A stretch of DNA of 64,000 bases from Mycoplasma sp. NEAQ87857 (GTDB lineage: Bacteria; Bacillota_I; Bacilli_A; Mycoplasmatales; Metamycoplasmataceae), in assembly GCF_009792315.1 (NCBI RefSeq), contig NZ_CP045542.1, positions 620,001 to 684,000 of the forward strand. The letters run 5' to 3'. Positions within the stretch are counted from its first letter, which is position 1; every line of letters starts with the position of its first letter. This document shows, piece after piece, positions 21,598 through 32,451 of the stretch. The translations under genes and the position numbers were made by a program. Under the pieces are notes generated by a model. That model made no database searches. It saw only the letters and a list, made by a program, of their open reading frames with translations, and was not told the origin of the DNA.

Positions 21598-22669
21598 ATT
21601 GGATAATATTTAAACTATCGTTTTCGATCACTTTTTTAACATATTTATCTTGTTTAATTTTCGATCATAAAAATAAACCAAAAAACAATAATGAAAGTGT
21701 TGGGATTAAAAGGAATAATGCAAACAATCCTTTTAAATCTGCATAAGAACCTAATGAAGTTTTTAACCAAATAGACACTACAACACCTAAAAATAGCAAC
21801 AGTAGCACAAATACAATATTTAAATAGTGTTTGAAGTTTATTCACTTTAGTACATCATCATTTTTTACATCAATTAATTCCAAATCTTTTGATTTCAAAG
21901 TGAATTCGGTATTACTTTGTCTCATTAACGAATTAAAGAATTTATATTTTTGGTATGAAACATAACCTGTATAACCGTTATAAGTCATTATAGATATTGA
22001 CAATATAAAAAACATTGCATATAAAATCATTAACTCTTTTGCAATTTCACTTCTATATAAAAGTGTCATTATTAAAATAAGTAATAAACCTATATTAAAA
22101 AATATTAATGATAAACTAATTAAATATCTTTGTCTTAAATGTGGTACTCTTAAAAATAAATAACCTTTAGAAACAATTGTTGTTTGGTTTTGATCATTAA
22201 ATGAGTTAAAGATATATTTTTTATAATTATCAATTGTAATAACAGTGTAAAAAATATAACTAATAAACATTGCATAAAACATCAATGGTATTATTGGACT
22301 AGTTTTTCATGCAAGAAACGTAAATTGAAGTTTAGTATATATTTCAACGATAAATAACACCCCATAAACAAGTAAGTTTATTAAAGTTGCTACTCTAAAA
22401 ATCAAATATTGTTTATCTTGATATTTGCTTATAAGTTTAATTATTTTTAAATTTATATTCCTATTAAATAGTTTTAACAGAATTCAAAGATTAGACAAAC
22501 TCAATAACATCAATAAAGCTATATTGAAAATTATCATCCATCAAAAATCACCTTTTATTATTGTGATGGTTATTAAAAATATAGATATAGCTAAATTGAT
22601 AAAGAACAAAATAATAGTTAGCATAATGTTATTTTTATTAATTAAGTTGTTTTTGTTTTCGTTTTTCAT
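21596..22669 (-). CDS. Multi-pass membrane protein, unknown function
   Basis: 357 residues with about eight hydrophobic segments separated by short Lys/Asn-rich loops. The start follows AAGGTGGAAT, a good ribosome binding site. Segments are clear at about residues 15-40, 42-62, 90-108, 120-145, 180-205 and two more near the C-terminus. A conserved piece, KYQDKQYLIFRVATL, recurs as ICDKQYLFFRLSFL in the gene upstream, so the two are tandem paralogs. No family was recognised. All Trp positions tested are TGA or TGG in frame, and the frame is intact. Confidence 0.75.
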
Positions 22670-22778
22670 TATTCCACCTTTTTTATAAATATTTGATACA
22701 CAATTTATCTACTGAATTAGATCTTTAAAAATACAAATCATACTTTAGTTTTTTATTTAATTTACAATGGTTAAATTA

Positions 22779-23747
22779 TTAACTATAGTACTGGTTTTGT
22801 TTGTAATTTGACTTATTTATTTTTTTATCATTTCATATTTTTATAACAAACACAATACTATTACCCACAAATAAAACACAACTTAAACCAACATATATGA
22901 TGAAAGATATTCCTTTTGAAAAAAATGATAAAAATAAAACCCATTCAAACACTGATAAGTGAAACATTAATATAGATAGTACAAAAAGAATAAATGTTAG
23001 TATTAAAATGAATCCAAATTTAAAGTTTACTCACCTTCTTATTTGAATATTGTTAGAATCTAAGTATTCTATTTTATCGTACTCAAAAGTAATTTCATTT
23101 TGTTCTACAAGAAACAAACCGTTTAAAAAATTAAATTTATTATAAGCACTTCTTGCTGCTCTAGCATAAAAATATCAACAAAACATTAACAATACAATTA
23201 CAATGCTAGAAACCATAAAATATATATATTGAACACTTGACATAATACCGATAAATAATACAAAAATTAGCATAATAGAAGACCCTAAGAGTCCAAACAT
23301 TATAAATTGATGTACATTTCTACAGCTTTGATTGTAATAAACTAGTTCTTCTTTTGTTAAGGTGATAGTATTTATTTTTTTATAAAATAATGGTAGAATA
23401 ATATCCTTGTAAGTTTTCATTGTCATACAACAATATAGCAAAAATAATATAAATAATAAATAGTACATTATTGTTAATGTATCACTTGCTAATAACGCTC
23501 TTCTTGCAATAAAATAATTACTTAAGAATAAATCAGCAATATATAATAAACTATAAATTAAAAAACTAATTAAGAAACTTAATCTAAAAAATAAATACTG
23601 TTTATCACAAATTCTTAATAATAAAATTACAATTTTTGATGACTTTCAATTTTTAAATAAACTTAATAGCATAATGATATTAGGTCAACTAATGAAAACA
23701 GTAATTAAAACCCCAATTATTAACCATCATCAAAGTTTATCATCCAA
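22779..23747 (-). pseudogene. 5'-truncated paralog of the multi-pass membrane protein
   Basis: The minus-strand frame runs about 323 codons to TAA and is homologous to the intact gene downstream (KLWWWLII against DFWWMIFN; ICDKQYLFFRLSFL against KYQDKQYLIFRVATL). Its first codons (TTG GAT GAT) begin exactly where the terminal inverted repeat of the insertion sequence ends. About 40 N-terminal residues present in the paralog are missing, and they are not found on the other side of the element. Just upstream in frame is a stop inside the IS end. A TTG at the junction or the ATG at 23672 could still start a shortened product, without a visible ribosome binding site. Confidence 0.7.
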
Positions 23748-23778
23748 CTTAAACTTTTAACAATTTATAACGACTAAA
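23748..23778. repeat. Left terminal inverted repeat of the IS
   Basis: Begins CTTAAACTTTTAACAA. Reverse-complemented it matches the right end over about 28 positions with a few differences. Confidence 0.8.
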
Positions 23779-23828
23779 CGATTTTTTAGACCTTTGAAAC
23801 ACCATTTAAAGGCTATTGATCGTTTAGT
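23773..23828 (-). terminator. Terminator-like hairpin at the end of the transposase gene
   Basis: ACTAAACGAT / ATCGTTTAGT outer stem with an inner CCTTT/AAAGG stem. The transposase stop codon lies inside it. It would block transcription leaving or entering the element. Confidence 0.5.
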
Positions 23829-25477
23829 TTTTTTATTAATTTTAGTACGTAATTTTCATCAATATCAAAGCATTCATAAATTCGTTTTTGTTTGCTTGTT
23901 AATCTGTATTTTCTTTTAATTTTTCCGTCTTCGTTTACCACAATATATTTAATTAGTTCACCTAAAATTGTTGGTAAAGTTACGTTGGAATCCATACTTC
24001 TTAATTCTTCGGTTTTGTGATAAATTGAAGATGAAATTATTGTCGAAATAAATCCAATTAACATCTTTGAGCTAAAGATACTTGAGTTAGTTGAATAGGT
24101 TTTGTAAAGGTCACATTGTGACTTTAAAACCTTAAATGTTTTTTCGATATTGTCTCTTCTTTTATAAATTTTTAACACTTCTTCAGGTGTTAAATTTTCA
24201 TTAGAAACAATTACAAAATAACCAGATTGATCAATCACTTCTTGTAATTTTTCTTTATTTATTCCGATATTTGTAATACGTTTTGTTGTTTCATCAAATT
24301 CAATAGTTAAATAATTTTTAGTTTCTAAAAGCATTTGTTCATTAACTTTTTTAACGTTTGAAAACTGTTTCTTTAACACCTTTGCAACGTTTTTAAAATA
24401 ATTAATTTCTCTTTCTGATTTTGCAGCACTATAAAAAATAAAAGTATTGTATTTTTTATTAATTGCTTTGTAAACAAATTCCTTAGATTTAATTCCATAA
24501 ACATCAAAATCTTCAATATAGTTAGCTGTGTTTAAATAAACATCTTTCTTAAATTTGTTAATAAGTTCTTTGATAGTTTTGATGTAAGTTTTAGCCATAC
24601 ATACGAATTTATAACCTTTTTTATCTATAAAACTTAGGTTTTCAGCACTATAGTAACCTCTGTCCGCAACAAAACATAGGTCTTTAAAACCTAAATTATT
24701 AGCTTTTTCAACCACCATCGAACATTGTGTTTGATCAGTTATTGAACCCGGATAAACATCGTGAAAAAGTGGTAATCCGTAATGTTGATCATTTAAATAA
24801 ACTACATTAATGATTGGATTATTTTCTTGATCTTTTGCATAACCATATTCTGCAATATCGATATTTGGAGAACTGAAATTGAAGTTTGTACCATCTAAAT
24901 TTACAAATACTTTCTTAATGTTGTGTAGTAAAGACTGAGCGTGTTTAGCTCATTTTGTATTAAATTCAGCAATGGTTTTATCGTCAATTTCTTTGTTTAA
25001 AATGTTAGAAATTGTACCTTGTGAGGGAACTTTATTTAATCCACAATAATTGTTAAATGCTCATTTTTCAAAATGTTGAATTTTTGAATTTTTGTTTTCT
25101 AAAAAGTAGTATGCAAGTGCTTTTATAATCTCCGCTCTATCTCCAAAAACTTCTTCAAAAATCTTATCAAGTCCTAGATCTTCAATAATCTTTTCAAATA
25201 AAGCATAGTGTCCAAAATTTTGTGAAAAATTAAATTGTTGATTTTCACATTCATCAATTTTTTCTTTGTTTGGAAAGATCTCAAAGTATCTATCATTTGG
25301 GATTAATTTCTTTGGATCTTTTGGGTCAAGTTTTCCAATTAAAACCCTTTTATCAAGACTATACTTTTTACCTTTTTGATACTCTGAAGATATTGAAAAA
25401 TAAACATATTTTTGATTGTTTTTATTTGTTAAAATTCTTGTTCTTGGTGGTAAGTCAACTGATGTATATTTAGCCAT
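23813..25477 (-). CDS. IS1634 family transposase
   Basis: DDE transposase, 554 residues in one frame when TGA is Trp. The N-terminal part (about 1-140) has the family start MAKYTSVDLPPRTRILTNK. Catalytic candidates are the Asp in VNLDGTNF, the Asp in FVADRGYYS and the Glu in IYKRRDNIEKTF (the YREK-like motif of the IS4 superfamily). CGAAGGAG lies 6 nt before the ATG. All motifs and both IS ends are intact, so the element could be active. Confidence 0.92.
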
Positions 25478-25538
25478 TTTTTCTCCTTCGATATAGTAGT
25501 TATATTATATAACTATTATATCATAAAAGTAAAGAAAA

Positions 25539-25581
25539 AATTCACGAAAAATTAACTTTTTTTGACAATTTTTCGTGAATT
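25539..25581. repeat. 15-bp hairpin in the transposase leader
   Basis: AATTCACGAAAAATT / AATTTTTCGTGAATT with a 13-nt loop between the IS end and the transposase start. In a transcript entering from outside it could terminate transcription or hide the start, a known way for insertion sequences to limit their own expression. Confidence 0.5.
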
Positions 25582-25597
25582 AAATCAGTTTAACAAC

Positions 25598-25625
25598 TTT
25601 AGTTATAATTTGTTAAAAGTTTAAG
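25598..25625. repeat. Right terminal inverted repeat of the IS
   Basis: Ends in TTGTTAAAAGTTTAAG, the inverse of the left end. Confidence 0.8.
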
Positions 25626-25651
25626 TAATAAGTTTAATAACTAAAGCAAAA

Positions 25652-25680
25652 TAAAAAGCATAGATTAAGTAATCTATGCT
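25652..25680 (-). terminator. Terminator downstream of tRNA-Trp
   Basis: AGCATAGATT / AATCTATGCT stem with a 4-nt loop; on the minus strand it is followed by TTTTTATTTT. Confidence 0.65.
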
Positions 25681-25730
25681 AATAGTTTAATTAAAAATGT
25701 AAAAAATGTATTTTGAATTGTAAGAATTGT

Positions 25731-25804
25731 TGGCGGGGGTTAAAGGAATCGAACCCTTATCATCGGTTTTGGAGACCACTATATTGCCATTATACTAAAC
25801 CCCC
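25731..25804 (-). tRNA. tRNA-Trp(CCA)
   Basis: 74 nt with encoded CCA. The acceptor stem is GGGGGTT/AACCCCC. The anticodon arm is TGGT-CTCCAAA-ACCG; U33 is followed by CCA at 34-36. The T arm is AAGGG-TTCGATT-CCTTT. This species reads only UGG; since most Trp codons here are UGA, a separate tRNA-Trp(UCA) must exist elsewhere. It lies 11 nt downstream of ychF on the same strand and may be co-transcribed with it. Confidence 0.92.
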
Positions 25805-25815
25805 ATTTTGGTAAA

Positions 25816-26916
25816 TTATTTACCAAAACGAAAGTGACATACATCACCATCTTTCATTATATAATTTTTTCCTTCAGAACGAAGTTTTCCAGCAGCTTTA
25901 GCTCCTGCTTCACCATTATTATTAATGTAATCTTCAAAGGCGATAACATCAGCTTTAATGAATTTTTTCTCAAAATCTGTATGGATAACTCCAGCACATT
26001 TAGGAGCGGTTCAACCTTTGTGATATACTCAAGCTCTAGCTTCTAAAACTCCTGCAGTAAAATAAGTTTCTAAATTTAATAAATCAAAAGCTTCTCTAGT
26101 TAAAACATCTAATCCAGAAGTTTCAATTCCATACATTCCAAGTAATTCAGCTTTTTCTTCTTCGTTTTCAACTTCAATTAATTCACTTTCTAATTGAACA
26201 CAAATTGGAATGATTTTTTCATTATCTTTTAATGAGTTTTTTAAAGCACTAAATAAAGGATCATTTGCATAATTAGCAAATTGGTCATTGCTTAAATTAG
26301 CTACATAAATAATAGGTTTAAAGGTTAATAAATGATAACCTTTAACGTATTTTAATTCATTTTCATCAAATTCTAAATCTCTAACAGGTACTTCAGTTTC
26401 TAATGCTTGTTTAATTTTTAAAGCAGCATTTTGCTCGATAATACCTTCTTTATCACCTGCTTTAGCTTTTTTAGCAACCCTATTTAAAACATTGTTAATA
26501 GTTTCTAAATCTGCAAGCATTAATTCATAATTGATGATTTCTTTATCTCTAACAGGATCAACTGAGTTAGCAACGTGCATTATGTCTTTATTTTCAAAAC
26601 ATCTAACTACGTGGATAATAGCATCAACTTCACGAATGTTAGCTAAGAATTTATTACCTAAACCTTCACCTTTTGACGCTCCTTGAACTAATCCAGCAAT
26701 ATCAACAAAGTCAAATGTCGCATAGATAATTCTTTCAGGATTAATAATTTCTGCAATTTGTTGTAATCTTTTATCAACTAAAGGAACTGATGAAATATTA
26801 GGTTCAATAGTTGTAAAAGCATAATTACATGATTCAACTTGTTTTTTAGTAATTGCACTAAATAAAGTACTTTTTCCTACGTTAGGTAAGCCTACAATTC
26901 CTGCTTTTAATGCCAT
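25816..26916 (-). CDS. ychF: Ribosome-binding ATPase YchF
   Basis: OBG-family P-loop protein that binds and hydrolyses ATP and associates with ribosomes. 366 residues, the normal length. G1 is GLPNVGKST (about residues 9-17), followed by [11 protein letters not shown] (G2/switch I) and the G3-type [20 protein letters not shown]. The NXXE-type G4 explains its preference for ATP in the family. The C-terminal TGS domain ends CHFRFGK. AAGGAG precedes the ATG. A 10-bp palindrome (TTTTGGTAAA/TTTACCAAAA) covers the stop codon, between ychF and the tRNA gene. Confidence 0.95.
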
Positions 26917-26961
26917 AATTTCTCCTTAATTAGTATATTATGCATATTTTACTAAAATTTA

Positions 26962-26996
26962 GCAAAAATAAAAATGTTTGTTTGACCAAACATTTT
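26962..26996 (-). terminator. Terminator of the ABC exporter pair
   Basis: AAAATGTTTG / CAAACATTTT, 6-nt loop, followed on the minus strand by TATTTTTGC. It abuts the stop codon of the second exporter gene. Confidence 0.65.
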
Positions 26997-28868
26997 TTAG
27001 TTTTCTTTTAATCCAACAGTGTTATTTGTTCATAGTTCATAATAAAGTTGTTTATTTTTAAGTAGTTCCAAATGAGTACCTTTTTCAAGAATTTTTCCTT
27101 GATTTAATACTAAAATTAAATCACACTTTTTAATAGTGCTTAATCTATGAGCAATAATCAAAGTGGTTTTATTTTTGATTAATTTATCCATTGCGTTTTG
27201 AACTACAAATTCAGTTTTAGTATCGATATTACTTGTTGCTTCATCTAACACTAAAATAGGAGCATTTTTAAAGTTAGCTCTTGCAATAGAAATTAATTGT
27301 TTTTGACCTTGAGATAAGGTGTTACCTGAGTTTTTAATCAATGTTTCATATTTATTTTTCATTTTATCAATATGAATATCTAAGTTAGAAATTTTAGCTG
27401 CATTTTGAATTTCTTCTTCTTGGTTTTCGGTTAAAGTTTCACCATAAGTAATATTATTTTTAACTGTATCAGTAAAAATAATAGAATCTTGTAAAACATA
27501 AGATATTGCTTTACGCAAGGAATCTTTTTCAATATTTTTAATATCAATCCCATCAATTGTTATAGTTCCTTTAGTGATTTCGTAAAATCTAGCTAAAAGA
27601 TTAATAATAGTAGTTTTTCCTGCACCTGTATGACCTACTAAAGCTACTTTTTGACCTGGCTTAACACTAAATGAAATATCTTGCAAAATTGTAATATCAC
27701 CATATCCAAAACTAACATTATCAAAAACAATTTGTCCTTTAACTAAAGTTAATTGATCATTATTGTTTCAAGCTAGTTCATAATTTGGGTCATTTTCAAT
27801 ATAATCAATGATTTGATTATTTTTATCTAAAGATACTTTTTGAATTGAGATTGTTCCACTATCTTGTTCAATTGGTTGATCTAAAAGATTAAAGATTCTT
27901 CTAGCTCCTGCAAGTGCAGAAGCAAAAGAACTATAATTTAAAGCAATATCAGAAACAGGGTTAGCAAATGATTTAGAAAATTGTGTGAATGAAATCAAAG
28001 TACCAACACTTAGAGTAATAAAAGTTCAATTACCTTGATTTAAAACAATTATTCCACCAATTAAAGTAACAATTGCATATCCTATATTTCCAAGGTTAAA
28101 TGATGTACTTCAAATAATTTTACTAAGCATTGATGACTTAGAATCATATTGATATAAGTTATCATTTTGACTTTTAAAATCATTAATAACTTTAGTTTGT
28201 TGATTAAAAATTTTAATTGTTTTTAAGTCATTTAACATCTCTTCAGTAAATGAATTTAATTTACCAATAGATTGTTGTTTAGATTTAAATAGTTTTTTAG
28301 ATTTTTTGCTAATTAATAAATCAATAACAAAAATCATCATTATCATAGCAATCATAAATAAAGTTAATAATCAATTAAGATTAAACATTATTATTATTGA
28401 GCTGACAATAATAATAACTGAACGAATTAAAGTAGGAAAAGTTTGATTTAGAAAAACTTTTAAAGTATTAATATCAACAGTGAAATTAGATAAAATATCA
28501 CCTTTTTTATTTTGATCAAAATAACTTACTGGTAATTTTTGTAAATGTTGATACATTTTGATTCTTAATTTTGACATTGTATTATAAGTGATTTTAATCA
28601 TAATTCGAGTTTGTATAAATGAAATTAATACACTTAAAATAAAAATTAAAAATGAATAAAATAAAGTTCAATAAAACTTAGAATAAGGGAAGGTTTTAAC
28701 TGTGTATTGATTTGAAGCTAAAAATTGTCCAATTATAATTTTACCGATAAATACTTGGTTGTAAATAATACCTGCAGAACTAAGTAAAATTAAAAATGCA
28801 ACAAAAACTAATCATCATTTATTATCTTGTCATAATAATTTAATTAATCTTTTAGAGTTATTATTCAT
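26997..28868 (-). CDS. ABC exporter half-transporter (second subunit)
   Basis: 623 residues. A six-helix exporter-type membrane domain (about 1-330) is fused to an ABC ATPase. The ATPase shows Walker A GHTGAGKT, the Q-loop YVLQDS, a signature that reads NTLSQGQKQL in place of LSGGQ, Walker B ILVLDEATSNID and the H-loop AHRLS. The altered signature (LSQGQ) is common in one half of heterodimeric exporters. It overlaps the preceding gene by 8 nt (ATGAATAA) and its partner is that protein. Substrate unknown; the family exports lipids or drugs. Confidence 0.92.
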
Positions 28869-30591
28869 TATTATCTCCTAACTCCATTTGCATTTGATAT
28901 AGTTCTTGATAATATTTACAATTTTTTAATAATTCTTGATGCGTACCTATTTGTTCAATTTTTCCTTGATTTAGCACAATAATTTGATTTAAATCAATAA
29001 CTGAAGAAATTTTATGAGAAATGATTACTTTAGTTAAGTTATTAATTTTATTAATGCTTTGTTTAATTGAGTTTTCAGTTTGACTATCTAAAGCACTAGT
29101 AGCATCATCTAAAATTAATAATTGTGGTTGTTTAATTAAAGCTCTAGCTAGTAAAAATCTTTGTTTTTGACCACCACTAAGATTATTACCTTGTTCTTCA
29201 ATCATTGAATCTAATCCATCATTTTGCTCAAGAACATATTGTTGGTACATATTTGCTTCTTTTAATACTTCAATCATTTGTTCATTAGTTGCATTAGGAT
29301 TAGCAAAAAGTAAATTATCTTTAATGCTTCCGGAGAATAAAAAATTATTTTGAAATACTGCACTAATATTATTTCTTAAAGAATGAGGATTAATTTGATT
29401 AATATCAGTATTATTGATTAATATTTTTCCATCACTAGCAGGATAAAAATTAGCCATTAAATTAATAATAGTACTTTTACCGCTTCCTGTAGCACCTAAT
29501 ATACCAACTGAACTATTAAATGGAATTTTAAATGAGACATTATTTAATATTTTAGTTTTATCTATTTGATAACTAACATTAACAAATTCAATATCACCAA
29601 TAAAATCAATTTCTTGTCCATTATTAGCTTCAGAAGTTTGATATTTAAATATTTCATTTACTCTTTTTAAAGAAGGTAAGCTCATTAAAGCTCGACCAAA
29701 GGTATTGATTAATCCAATTAATGAACCTGATACCATTCAAATATATGAACCAAAAGCAACTATAGTACCAATTTGAATTTTTTGGTGTAATACTTGCATA
29801 GTTCCAATGTATGCTAATGCTAAAATACTCATAAAAATTGTACCCATAATAATAGGACTAATTCATGAAATGTATTTATCTGCTTTAATGTTAGTGTCTT
29901 TAACATCGTTAGTAATTTGAGTTACTTTTTGATTTTCATTACCTTGAGCAACATAAGATTTAATTACTCTAATGCTTGAAATATTTTCTTGTATTTTAGA
30001 GTTATATTTATCATAAGTTTTTTGAACTTTTTTAAATCAAGGATAAGCAAATCTTATAACTATAATAAATAATATAGTCATTAATGGTAAGCTTACTGCA
30101 AAAATAGTTGATAAGCTTAAACTTTCATTAATTGAAAAAATTAAAGCTAAAATCAACATAATTGGGGTTTTAAAAATACCTACAATAGCTTGATTAAAAG
30201 CAAATTGAATATTATTAACATCATTATTGATTCTATTAATAATGCTAGCTTTAGAAAAATGATCAACATCTTTTAAAGCAAAAGTTTGCACTTTAGAAAA
30301 TAATGAATATCGCATATTTCTAGCAAAACCTGCAGCAGATTTAGTTAAACAAACATTTGCTATGATGCTTACTAGAAAAATAACCAATGCCATTATTACT
30401 AATTTAACACCGTATTCTAAAGTTTTTTTATAATCACTATTATTTAGGCCTTGATTTATTAAATTTTTTAATAAAGTAGGTAAATAAACTTGGAGGGTAA
30501 TTTCGACTAAACTTAAAATAATTCCAATTAAGATTAATCAACGAAATTTATAAGTACATTGTCAAAGAGAAATTTTTTGATTTTGTTTCAT
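28861..30591 (-). CDS. ABC exporter half-transporter (first subunit)
   Basis: 576 residues: six-TM exporter domain (about 1-320), then an ATPase with Walker A GATGSGKST, signature LSGGQKQR, Walker B LLILDDATSALD and H-loop SHKIS. The Walker B Glu is replaced by Asp (LDDATS instead of LDEATS), as in the degenerate-site half of heterodimeric exporters. There is no ribosome binding site; TATACA (30600-30605) lies 8 nt before the ATG, so the message may be leaderless. The promoter sits in the downstream flank of the pgk terminator. Confidence 0.92.
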
Positions 30592-30607
30592 TATAAAGTT
30601 GTATAAG

Positions 30608-30632
30608 AAAAAAAGCGTTATAAACGCTTTTT
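30608..30632 (-). terminator. Terminator of pgk
   Basis: AAAAAGCGTT / AACGCTTTTT with a 3-nt loop, then a T run on the minus strand. The -35 region of the next gene would overlap it. Confidence 0.75.
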
Positions 30633-30634
30633 AA

Positions 30635-31819
30635 TTATTTATCTTGAACAGCATCTACTCCTGGAAGTACTAATCCTTGTAATAATTCTAAACTAGCTCC
30701 TCCACCTGTAGATACGTGTGAGAATTTTTCTTCCATTCCAAGTTTTTCAACAGCAGCAACACTATCACCACCACCAACAACAGAATAACATCCATCTAAT
30801 GCAGCAATAGCTTTACATACAGCTAATGTACCATTTTTGTAGTGTTCAAATTCAGTAACACCCATAGGTCCATTTCAAACAACTGTTTTAGCTCCTTCAA
30901 GAGCTTTTGAGAATAATTCGATTGATTTAGGTCCTAAATCTAATCCCATGTATCCTGCAGGAATATCACCTTCGAAGAATTTAGGTTCTTCATCAGCGAA
31001 TTTTGTAGAACAAGCATGATCAACAGGTAAAATAACTTTATCTGAGTATTTAGCTAAGAAATCTTTTGCTAATTCTACATAATCATCTTCTACTAATGAT
31101 GTTCCAATTGTTTCACCTTTAGCTTTCATGAAAGTATAAGCCATACCTCCACCAATGATCATTTTATCAGCAATTTTTACTAAGTTTTCTAATACTTGAA
31201 TTTTATCTGAAACTTTAGCTCCACCAATAATAGCTACATAAGGGTGTTCTGCACCTTCAATAGCTTTTCCTAATGAACTAACTTCTTTTTCCATTAAGTA
31301 TCCTAAAGCTGATTCTTTAATGTTTTTAGCAATACCAACGTTTGAAGCGTGAGCTCTATGTGCTGTACCAAAAGCATCATTAATAAATACATCTCCTAAA
31401 GAAGCTCAGTATTTACCTAATTCTGGATCATTTTTGCTTTCAGCTTTGTTGTTTAAATCTTCAAAACGTGTGTTTTCAACTAAAACAACTACACCATCTT
31501 TCATTTCATCAATAGTTTTTTCTAATAATTCACCACGTGTTTGGTTTACAAAAACAACAGGTGATCCTAATTGATTAGCTAATTCTACAGCAACTGGTTT
31601 AAGTGATTTTGATAATTTATCTTCTTCACTTTTAACTCTACCTAAGTGAGAAAATAAGATTGGTTTTCCACCTTCTGCAAGAATTTTTTTAATTGTTGGT
31701 AAAGCAGCTGTAATTCTTTTGGTTGAAGTAATAACACCATCTTTAACTGGTACATTAAAGTCAACTCTAACTAAAACTTTTTTACCTGATAAAACAACAT
31801 CATCAATTGTTTTTTTCAT
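30635..31819 (-). CDS. pgk: Phosphoglycerate kinase
   Basis: Glycolytic enzyme forming ATP from 1,3-bisphosphoglycerate. 394 residues, normal length. The N-terminal signature [10 protein letters not shown] (residues 15-24) and the substrate-binding SHLGRVK are clear. The C-terminal nucleotide-binding part has GGAKVSDK and the GGGDSVAA / [11 protein letters not shown] motifs. AAGGAG lies 10 nt before the ATG. It has its own terminator. It uses more CTT/TCT and GC-containing codons than the surface proteins, as highly expressed genes do. Confidence 0.97.
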
Positions 31820-32024
31820 AATAAATTACTCCTTAAAATATTTAATTTTTAAAAATTATAACACTTATAATAAACATTTTATGATTAAATAAATTTAAAA
31901 TTTTTATACTTTAAAATAGTATTTTAAATAATTAAATTTATTAAAAATACTTAAAAAGTTGCATTAATCGCTTAAAAAATATATTTCATTAATATTATTA
32001 AATATGGTAAAATAAAAAAACTAT

Positions 32025-32068
32025 GCTGCTTATTTTAATAAGTAGCTATGTTTTAAATGTGGTATAAT
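32025..32068 (+). promoter_or_regulatory. ptsH promoter with an inverted repeat over the -35 region
   Basis: Extended -10 box TGGTATAAT (hexamer 32063-32068). A near-perfect 10-bp inverted repeat GCTGCTTATT-TT-AATAAGTAGC (32025-32046) covers where a -35 would lie. It may be a regulator site; no cre-like sequence was recognised. Confidence 0.5.
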
Positions 32069-32115
32069 TATCATAGTATTTTTAAACTACACAATCAAGT
32101 AGAAAGGTTTGTTTT

Positions 32116-32379
32116 ATGAAAGAAATTACAGTTAAAATTATTGATCCTGTAGGTATTCACGCTCGTCCAGCAACAATGTTAACAGGTGCTGCTACAAAAT
32201 TCAAATCAGAATGCAAAATAATTACAGGACAAAAAGAAGCTAACCTTAAGTCAATTATGAACGTTATGGCTTTAGGTGTTAAATGTGGTACAGATATCAC
32301 TATTAGAGTAAATGGTGAAGATGAAGATGCTGCATTAGAAAACATTGAAAAAGTTTTAAAAGACAACAATTTAATTTAA
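32116..32379 (+). CDS. ptsH: Phosphocarrier protein HPr
   Basis: Carries phosphate from enzyme I to sugar-specific enzyme II components of the phosphotransferase system. 87 residues. The active-site His15 lies in GIHARPA and the regulatory Ser46 lies in KSIMNVM, the site phosphorylated by HPr kinase in Firmicutes. GAAAGG precedes the ATG. It is a single-gene transcript with its own terminator. Its presence suggests a sugar-using species. Confidence 0.97.
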   Translation: MKEITVKIIDPVGIHARPATMLTGAATKFKSECKIITGQKEANLKSIMNVMALGVKCGTDITIRVNGEDEDAALENIEKVLKDNNLI

Positions 32380-32386
32380 TTATCAT

Positions 32387-32411
32387 AAACTACCTTCAAG
32401 GTAGTTTTATT
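32387..32411 (+). terminator. Terminator of ptsH
   Basis: AAACTACC / GGTAGTTT, 5-nt loop, then TTATTTT. Confidence 0.65.
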
Positions 32412-32426
32412 TTAAAAAAATGTAAT

Positions 32427-32448
32427 AAAAAAACTACCTAGAAGGTAG
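32427..32448 (-). terminator. Terminator of tRNA-Leu
   Basis: CTACCT / AGGTAG with a 3-nt loop, followed on the minus strand by seven Ts. It uses the same CTACC core as the ptsH terminator facing it. Confidence 0.65.
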
Positions 32449-32451
32449 ATA

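Larger units (their letters stand above)
23747..25626 (-). mobile_element. Intact IS1634-type insertion sequence
   Basis: About 1.88 kb, bounded by imperfect inverted repeats and carrying one complete transposase gene. Size and transposase type fit the IS1634 group of the IS4 superfamily. The left end truncates a membrane-protein gene; the right end lies 26 nt from the terminator of the tRNA-Trp transcript. I saw no target-site duplication; IS1634 elements can have long variable ones, or a deletion removed it. Confidence 0.85.

Noticed and set aside
23813-25477. Transposase split into two pseudogene pieces
   Set aside because: The break disappears when TGA is read as Trp; the frame is continuous over 554 codons.
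26997-30591. ABC exporter genes as fragments
   Set aside because: All internal breaks are TGA codons in one frame; both proteins are full length.
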